Source: Microvirga lupini
GTDB taxonomy: Bacteria; Pseudomonadota; Alphaproteobacteria; Rhizobiales; Beijerinckiaceae
NCBI RefSeq assembly: GCF_014191055.1
Contig: NZ_JACHWB010000007.1
Location: forward strand, 100,889-164,888
Direction: 5' to 3'
DNA: 64,000 bases
Made by a program: the position numbers and the translations under genes. The notes beneath the pieces were generated by a model, which saw only the letters and a list, made by a program, of their open reading frames with translations, was not told where the DNA came from and ran no database searches. Positions 59,141 through 64,000 of this stretch are shown here, one piece after another; the first letter of the stretch is position 1; every line of letters begins with the position of its first letter.

Positions 59141-59919
59141 TGCCTTTCGAGATCCGCTCCCTGTCGGTCGATCTTGGGGCCCGCCGCGCGCTTGAGAGCA
59201 TCGACCTCTCCCTGGAGCCCGGCCGCCTGACGGCGCTGATCGGCCCTAACGGCGCCGGAAAGACAACCCTGCTGCGGGCGATGGCCGGGCTGGTGCGGCC
59301 CTCGGCCGGAGACGTGGTTCTGGACGGAACCCCCACGGCCCTGATGCGGGCCTCCGCCCGGGCGCGGGCGATCGCCTACCTGCCCCAGGGCGGAGGGGTC
59401 GCCTGGCCCCTGCCGGTCGAAGGCGTCGTCGCGCTCGGGCGTCTCCCCCACGGGGAGGAGCCTGACCGCCTGCCGGCGGAGGGCCGGACAGCCGTGGAAG
59501 CGGCGCTCCGTTCCGTCGGGCTTCAGGGCTTCGAGACCCGTCCCGCCACATCCCTGTCCGGCGGCGAGCGGGCCCGCATGCTGCTTGCCCGCGCTCTCGC
59601 GACGCAGGCGCCGGTGCTCCTGGCCGACGAGCCCGTCGCGGCGCTCGATCCGCGCCATCAGCTCATCGTGCTCGAGGTGCTCAAGGCCCGTGCCCGGGCC
59701 GGCACCACCGTGGTGGCGATCCTGCACGATTTGAATCTGGCGGCCCGCTTCGCCGACCATATCGTCCTGCTCGATCAGGGGAAAATCGAAACCTCGGGCT
59801 CCCCCGAGGAAGCTCTCACCAAGGCCCGGCTCGCCGCCAGCTTCGGAATCCAGGCCCGCGTCTCACGCGGTGAAGACGGGCTTCTGGTGGTCGCGCAAAG
59901 CCCTCTGCCTTCTGCGTGA
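59137..59919 (+). CDS. Iron-chelate ABC transporter ATPase (FecE/FhuC-like)
   Basis: A 260-residue ATPase partner of the preceding permease. Walker A GPNGAGKTTLLRAMAGL, signature LSGGERARMLLARAL, Walker B VLLADEPVAALDPRHQL and H-loop AILHDLNLAARFADH are all present. YLPQGGGVAWPLPVEGVVAL is typical of this subfamily. The start is ATG 59137, overlapping the permease stop by four bases (ATGA), so the two are translationally coupled. Confidence 0.92.
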   Translation: MMPFEIRSLSVDLGARRALESIDLSLEPGRLTALIGPNGAGKTTLLRAMAGLVRPSAGDVVLDGTPTALMRASARARAIAYLPQGGGVAWPLPVEGVVALGRLPHGEEPDRLPAEGRTAVEAALRSVGLQGFETRPATSLSGGERARMLLARALATQAPVLLADEPVAALDPRHQLIVLEVLKARARAGTTVVAILHDLNLAARFADHIVLLDQGKIETSGSPEEALTKARLAASFGIQARVSRGEDGLLVVAQSPLPSA

Positions 59920-60012
59920 GGGGCTTGCGCCGGAGGTATCAGTGTTGCGATAGAGTTACATTGACAAAGAGGTGAGCCCATCCGATACCCCGAAGCAGCA
60001 GACGGCAGGGCC

Positions 60013-61977
60013 ATGAATCGGCAGGATTTCAAGAAAACTCTCATCGTTGTGCATGATCTCGTGATGACCGGCGTGGCCGTCCTCGCGACGTTCGTCGTGC
60101 GTTTCGAAGGGACGCTTCTGAGCGAGCGGCTCGTTCACCTGCCGATGTTCCTCCCGCCCTTCATCGCCTTCGCGGGCGTGGTCTACTGGTTCTCCCAGCT
60201 CTACCGCTCCAAGTGGCGCTTCGCCTCCCTGCCGGACCTGTTCAACATCTTCCGGGCCTCCAGCATCCTGGCCATGACCCTGCTGGTGGTCGATTACGTT
60301 CTCGTCTCGCCGCAGTTCCTGGGCACCTTCTTCTTCGGCAAGATCACGATCGCCCTCTACTGGCTGATCCAGATGTTCCTGCTGGGCGGACCGCGGCTTG
60401 CCTTCCGCTACCTGAAATACGCCCGGTCCCGGAACCACCTGCAGCGCGATGCGAGCACGCCGACCCTGCTGCTCGGGCGCGTCGCCGATGTCGAGGTGAT
60501 CCTGAGGGCCATCGAGGCGGGCACCGTCAGGAAGATCCAGCCCACGGGCATCCTCTCCTACCGTGGCGACGATCTCGGCCAGTCCATGCGCGGCGTCCCG
60601 GTGCTGGGCACCTTCGCGGATCTCGATCAGGTGGTGCAGGACTTTCAGGAGCGGGGCGTGCCGATCCGCCGACTGCTCGCGACCCCGAGCGCGCTGACCC
60701 CGGAGGCGAACCCGGACATGCTGCTCGCCCGCGCGCGGCGCCTCGGCTTGCCGCTGGTGCGGGTGACGAGCCTCGGCGAGGGCATGCGCAACGCCGAGCT
60801 CGCGCCGCTGGAGATCGAGGACCTGCTCCTGCGTCCCACCGTGCAGATCGACCGGCAACGGCTGGAGACCTTCATTCGCGGCAAGCGCGTGCTCGTCACG
60901 GGCGGCGGCGGCTCCATCGGGTCGGAGATCTGCACCCGCGTGGTGGCCTTCGGGGCGAGCGATCTCCTGATCCTGGAGAGCTCCGAGCCGTCCCTGCACC
61001 ACATCCTCGAGAACCCGACGCTGCTGTCCAGCGACACCAATGTGGACGGCGTCATTGCCGACGTGCGCGACCGCGAGCGGGTGCGCGAGGTCATGACCGA
61101 GTTCAAGCCGGAAGTGGTCTTCCACGCGGCCGCCCTCAAGCACGTGCCCTATCTCGAAAAGAACTGGACGGAAGGCATCAAGACCAACGTCTTCGGTTCG
61201 GTGAACGTGGCCGATGCGGCGGTCGAGGCCGGGGCCGACACCATCGTGATGATCTCCACCGACAAGGCCATCGATCCGGTCTCGATGCTCGGCGCCACCA
61301 AGCGCTTCGCCGAGATGTACGGGCAGGCGCTCGATGCGGAGTTCATGGGCCGCAACGGCGCCACCCGCACCATCGCGGTGCGCTTCGGCAACGTGCTGGG
61401 CTCCGTCGGTTCCGTGGTGCCGAAGTTCAAGGCGCAGATCGCCCGCGGCGGACCCGTCACCGTCACGCATCCGGACATGGTGCGCTACTTCATGACCACC
61501 CGTGAGGCGGCGGATCTGGTGCTCACCTCCGCGTCCCACGCGGAGGAAAGCCGGTCCCTGACGGAGCGCACCAACGGCGACGAGCGCGCCTCGGTCTATG
61601 TACTGAAGATGGGCCAGCCCGTACGAATCTACGAACTGGCCGAGCGCATGATCCGGCTCGCCGGCTACGAGCCGGGCGAGGATATCGAGATCGCCGTCAC
61701 GGGTGCCCGGGCCGGCGAGCGCCTGCACGAGATCCTGTTCGCCCGCGAGGAGCCGCGCACGGAGATCGGCATCGACGGCGTCATGGCGGCCAAGCCCATC
61801 TTCGCCGATCGCGACCGGGTCGAGCAATGGCTCAGGATTCTGGACCGCGCGCTCGTGGAAGGCGACCGGGCGCTGGCCGAGCGGGTATTCGAGGAGGCGA
61901 TCCCGGAATTCAAGCGCCGGAAGCCTGCCCCCCCGCTTGCCGCGCCAGCTCCGCAAGCGCGTCTCGCGTCGAACTGA
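60013..61977 (+). CDS. Polysaccharide biosynthesis NDP-sugar 4,6-dehydratase/epimerase (FlaA1/CapD family)
   Basis: A 654-residue membrane-bound enzyme. Four N-terminal helices (VHDLVMTGVAVLATFVVRF, FIAFAGVVYWFSQLY and others) precede a first nucleotide-binding region, then the catalytic SDR domain: VLVTGGGGSIGSEICTRVVA, FHAAALKHVPYLEKNW, MISTDKAIDPVSMLGATKRF and VRFGNVLGSVGSVVPKFKAQ. Members such as WbpM and CapD make UDP-sugars for O-antigen or capsule. It opens the surface-polysaccharide region. Its end overlaps the convergent SDR gene by 68 bases. Confidence 0.92.
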   Translation: MNRQDFKKTLIVVHDLVMTGVAVLATFVVRFEGTLLSERLVHLPMFLPPFIAFAGVVYWFSQLYRSKWRFASLPDLFNIFRASSILAMTLLVVDYVLVSPQFLGTFFFGKITIALYWLIQMFLLGGPRLAFRYLKYARSRNHLQRDASTPTLLLGRVADVEVILRAIEAGTVRKIQPTGILSYRGDDLGQSMRGVPVLGTFADLDQVVQDFQERGVPIRRLLATPSALTPEANPDMLLARARRLGLPLVRVTSLGEGMRNAELAPLEIEDLLLRPTVQIDRQRLETFIRGKRVLVTGGGGSIGSEICTRVVAFGASDLLILESSEPSLHHILENPTLLSSDTNVDGVIADVRDRERVREVMTEFKPEVVFHAAALKHVPYLEKNWTEGIKTNVFGSVNVADAAVEAGADTIVMISTDKAIDPVSMLGATKRFAEMYGQALDAEFMGRNGATRTIAVRFGNVLGSVGSVVPKFKAQIARGGPVTVTHPDMVRYFMTTREAADLVLTSASHAEESRSLTERTNGDERASVYVLKMGQPVRIYELAERMIRLAGYEPGEDIEIAVTGARAGERLHEILFAREEPRTEIGIDGVMAAKPIFADRDRVEQWLRILDRALVEGDRALAERVFEEAIPEFKRRKPAPPLAAPAPQARLASN

Positions 61978-62851
61978 CCGGCTGCCAGCCGAGATTCCTC
62001 AGGGCCTCCGGGCTCGCCACGAGCGAGCCCGCCAGCCGCTGATAGGCCTCGCCCTTTCCTGCCAGAGCCGCTGCCCCTTTGAGAACGAAGGACGGAACCG
62101 GGATCAACCCGGGTCCGCGTCCCAGGCCGTCGCGCAGGGCCGCCAGCATCTCGGGGATCGTCACCGGTTCCGGGTCGGCCACGATGAAGGGGCGCCTCAG
62201 GGGCCCATCGGCCTTCAGGACCGTGTCCACCGCGGCCTCCAGATTGTCGAGCGACAGGAGCGAGCGCCTCGCCTTGAGGCCGCCGAGCGGCAGGGGCCAG
62301 GGCGACTGCGCCAGGGCCAGAAGGGCTGCCATGTTGCCCTTCACGCCGGAGCCGTAGACGAGAACCGGGCGCAGGGCCACCCAGTCGAGGCCGAGCGCGG
62401 CCAGGCCCCGCTCGGCTTCGAGCTTCGAGCGGCCATAGGCGTCGGTAGGCCGAGGCTCCATGGCCTCCGTCACCACGCCCTCGGCCGAGGGGCCGGTCTG
62501 GGCGCGGATCGACGAAAGGAACACGAAGCGCTTCACGCCGGCCCGCTCGGCGGCTTGCGCGAGCTTCACCGTCGCGTCCGTGTTGATGCTGCGGTAATCG
62601 TCCTCCGGACGGCCCGACATGGCATGGGCCAGGCCCGCCGAGTGGATCACCATGTCCACGTCGCGCAGGGCCGCGGCCATGTTGTGCGGCGAAGCGATGT
62701 CGCCGATCACGGCACTGGCGGCGCCTGCCGGCACCTCGGAGGGGCGGCGCAGCAGCACCCGGACCCGGTAGCCGCGCTTGGGAAGTTCGGTGAGGAGATG
62801 CTGTCCGATGAAACCCGTTGCGCCCGTCAGGGCAATCAGGGGTGCGTTCAT
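61910..62851 (-). CDS. NAD-dependent epimerase/SDR of polysaccharide synthesis
   Basis: A 313-residue extended short-chain dehydrogenase. The cofactor motif is LIALTGATGFIGQHLLTELP, followed by VIHSAGLAHAMSG, FVFLSSIRAQTG and the catalytic Y-x-x-x-K in TDAYGRSKLEAERGLAALG. VALRPVLVYGSGVKGNMAAL follows. It resembles UDP-glucose 4-epimerase-like proteins that lie with WecA-type transferases. GGAGG precedes ATG 62851. The ATG overlaps the stop of the transferase upstream by four bases, so they are co-translated. Confidence 0.89.
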   Translation of the reverse strand: MNAPLIALTGATGFIGQHLLTELPKRGYRVRVLLRRPSEVPAGAASAVIGDIASPHNMAAALRDVDMVIHSAGLAHAMSGRPEDDYRSINTDATVKLAQAAERAGVKRFVFLSSIRAQTGPSAEGVVTEAMEPRPTDAYGRSKLEAERGLAALGLDWVALRPVLVYGSGVKGNMAALLALAQSPWPLPLGGLKARRSLLSLDNLEAAVDTVLKADGPLRRPFIVADPEPVTIPEMLAALRDGLGRGPGLIPVPSFVLKGAAALAGKGEAYQRLAGSLVASPEALRNLGWQPVSSTRDALAELARQAGGQASGA

Positions 62852-63882
62852 CGGGAAACCTCCAAAGGAATGGTCTGGCGTGGTGTGGAAAAGCGCCTGA
62901 GGATCAGGACGACGAGGGCGGCCCCCAGGACAAGCGCCGCGATCTGCACGGCGCCCGAGGGCCAGATCAGTGTCATAGCGGCGAGACCGGCCAGGACAAG
63001 GTTGAGCCCGAACACATGGGCGCTGACCTGGAGCGCCGAGAAGCCGTTGTCGGTGGCCTTCTGGTAGAAATGGCTGCGATGCGCCTCCCACACCTTTTCG
63101 CCGCGGCGTAAGCGCCGCAGCAGGGTGATGGTGGCGTCCATCAGGTAATAGAGCGGCAGCAGGATCGCGGCCGCCAGCGCGCCGGTTCCGGCAAGCTGCA
63201 GCAGCATCCAGCCGACGAGGAGCCCGATGGGAAGCGAGCCCACATCGCCGAGGAAGAGCTTTGCGACGGGCTTGTTGAAGGGCGCGAAGCCGAGGAGGGC
63301 GCCGCAGAGAAGAGCCGCGATAACCGTTGCATCTGTGGGCAAAAATCCCAGAAACGGGATCAGGGCGATGAATGCCGTGACAGGCACTATTTCAGCGACG
63401 GTGATCCAATCAAGGCCGTCCATGAAATTGACGAGGTTCACGAACCATACACCGCCAAGGATTAGAAAGATCTGCTCCACCCCAATGGGCAGCCACTCCG
63501 GAAAAACGCGGGTTTCATTGACCAGAATCACCGCTGCGACGGCGACGATCTGCAGAACAAGGCGCACGATTGCAGGCAAAGGTCGGATGTCGTCCAGCGC
63601 TCCAACGATTGCGAGACCGGAAACGGACAGGCTCAGAACCTGAAGCTGGATGGATGCGTCCACTGCAAAGAAGAGAATGCCCACCAGGAAGCACGCACCG
63701 ATGACAGCAATCCCGCCACCCTGGGGCGTCGGGATCTTATGACTCGAGCGTGCGTTGGGGCGCGCCAGCGCATAACGAATGAGCAGCGGCTTCAGCAGGA
63801 GGATGAGAAAAGCCGAGACAACAGCTCCTCCGAGCAGGGCGACCGATAGACCCATGAGCAACAGGATTGGACGCTCTTCCAT
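62848..63882 (-). CDS. WecA-like undecaprenyl-phosphate glycosyl-1-phosphate transferase
   Basis: A 344-residue membrane enzyme of the MraY/WecA family with about ten helices. Signatures: RSSHKIPTPQGGGIAVIGAC (substrate loop), IVGALDDIRPLPAIVRLVLQ with the Asp pair, VNLVNFMDGLDWITVAE and KPVAKLFLGDVGSLPIGLLV, then RGEKVWEAHRSHFYQKATDN. It transfers a sugar-1-phosphate from a nucleotide sugar to undecaprenyl phosphate, starting O-antigen or exopolysaccharide repeat synthesis. ATG 63882 begins the first helix; the open frame to 63957 covers the next gene's end. The stop overlaps the SDR start (ATGA). Confidence 0.92.
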   Translation of the reverse strand: MEERPILLLMGLSVALLGGAVVSAFLILLLKPLLIRYALARPNARSSHKIPTPQGGGIAVIGACFLVGILFFAVDASIQLQVLSLSVSGLAIVGALDDIRPLPAIVRLVLQIVAVAAVILVNETRVFPEWLPIGVEQIFLILGGVWFVNLVNFMDGLDWITVAEIVPVTAFIALIPFLGFLPTDATVIAALLCGALLGFAPFNKPVAKLFLGDVGSLPIGLLVGWMLLQLAGTGALAAAILLPLYYLMDATITLLRRLRRGEKVWEAHRSHFYQKATDNGFSALQVSAHVFGLNLVLAGLAAMTLIWPSGAVQIAALVLGAALVVLILRRFSTPRQTIPLEVSR

Positions 63883-63883
63883 C

Positions 63884-64000
63884 TCACGCCCCGTGATAGT
63901 CGCGATACCACGCGACGAAGCGCCGAATGCCCTCGTCCAGGGGTGTGGCGGGGGCAAAGCCCACGTCGCGGCGCAGGTCCGTGACGTCGGCGCGGGTCTC
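63884..64000 (-). CDS. NAD-dependent epimerase, C-terminal end only (start beyond window)
   Basis: The last 38 residues read ETRADVTDLRRDVGFAPATP and LDEGIRRFVAWYRDYHGA. The T-x-A-D-x-x-x-L ... G-F-x-P-x-T-x-L-x-E-G-I-x-x-F-V-x-W-Y pattern is the C-terminus of UDP-glucuronate 4-epimerase-like proteins. It lies one base before the WecA-like start, consistent with one polysaccharide operon running in from the right edge. Confidence 0.85.
   Translation of the reverse strand, partial: ETRADVTDLRRDVGFAPATPLDEGIRRFVAWYRDYHGA

Noticed and set aside
59956..61956. 666-codon reverse-strand frame over the CapD-like gene
   Set aside because: Antisense shadow with biased composition; the forward gene has complete motifs.
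1..64000. CRISPR array, prophage, insertion sequence or plasmid origin
   Set aside because: No direct-repeat/spacer series, transposase, integrase, phage structural or replication genes were seen on either strand.

Overview
The window is GC-rich chromosomal DNA from an alphaproteobacterium, most likely of the order Hyphomicrobiales. The evidence is an Irr-type iron regulator next to fabA, an EcfG-type sigma factor, the lptC-lptA-lptB-rpoN-hpf-ptsN gene order, FixK/FNR-type boxes and short dispersed palindromic repeats of the kind scattered through these genomes. The repeats and gene content would suit Methylobacteriaceae (Microvirga-like), but this is an impression and was not tested.

Layout. 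1-8.5 kb: housekeeping and mixed genes (fabA end, irr, EamA transporter, D-2-hydroxyacid dehydrogenase, Crp/Fnr regulator, amine oxidase, CysZ-like protein, NDUFA9-like protein, tRNA-Leu). 8.7-23.8 kb: a catabolic island. It holds gabD, gabT, an esterase, a PaiB-like protein, a C45 acyltransferase, a dipeptide-type ABC importer, an FCD-type GntR regulator, a cytoplasmic beta-lactamase-fold hydrolase, a histone-deacetylase-like amidohydrolase and a class III aminotransferase. Copies of one palindrome (consensus TTTATGCGCATAAA) lie at its promoters, so I read it as one regulon. My inferred function is uptake and breakdown of N-acylated polyamines or related amides to succinate through GABA. 24.0-30.3 kb: a low-oxygen or stress cluster (Usp, quinone-reductase-like flavoprotein, DUF1003, metallo-beta-lactamase RNase, cytochrome c, D-lactate dehydrogenase) with three FixK/FNR-like boxes and a broken second Usp gene.

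30.4-37.8 kb: a sugar-acid or carboxylate locus. A divergent GntR/FCD regulator controls a tripartite tricarboxylate transporter (TctC-B-A) followed by an IlvD/Edd dehydratase, an RraA-like protein and an HpcH/HpaI aldolase; a palindrome sits between the -35 and -10 of its promoter. 37.8-43.4 kb: iron or heme acquisition (siderophore-binding protein, DUF2218, TonB receptor, AraC regulator, HugZ-like protein). 43.5-57.3 kb: BrkB-like membrane protein, EcfG, RNase D, LPS export genes, sigma-54, hibernation factor, PtsN behind a sigma-54-type promoter, a chemoreceptor, a SIMPL protein, a PotF-like polyamine-binding protein and an aminotransferase.

57.3-58.1 kb is a gene-poor stretch with a LexA-type box, a strong reverse promoter and a dense repeat cluster. 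58.1-59.9 kb encodes the permease and ATPase of an iron-chelate importer with no binding protein of its own. 60.0-64.0 kb is surface polysaccharide synthesis (CapD/FlaA1-type protein, SDR epimerase, WecA-like transferase and the end of another epimerase). The most interesting parts are the palindrome-defined catabolic regulon, the FixK cluster and the orphan SOS promoter.
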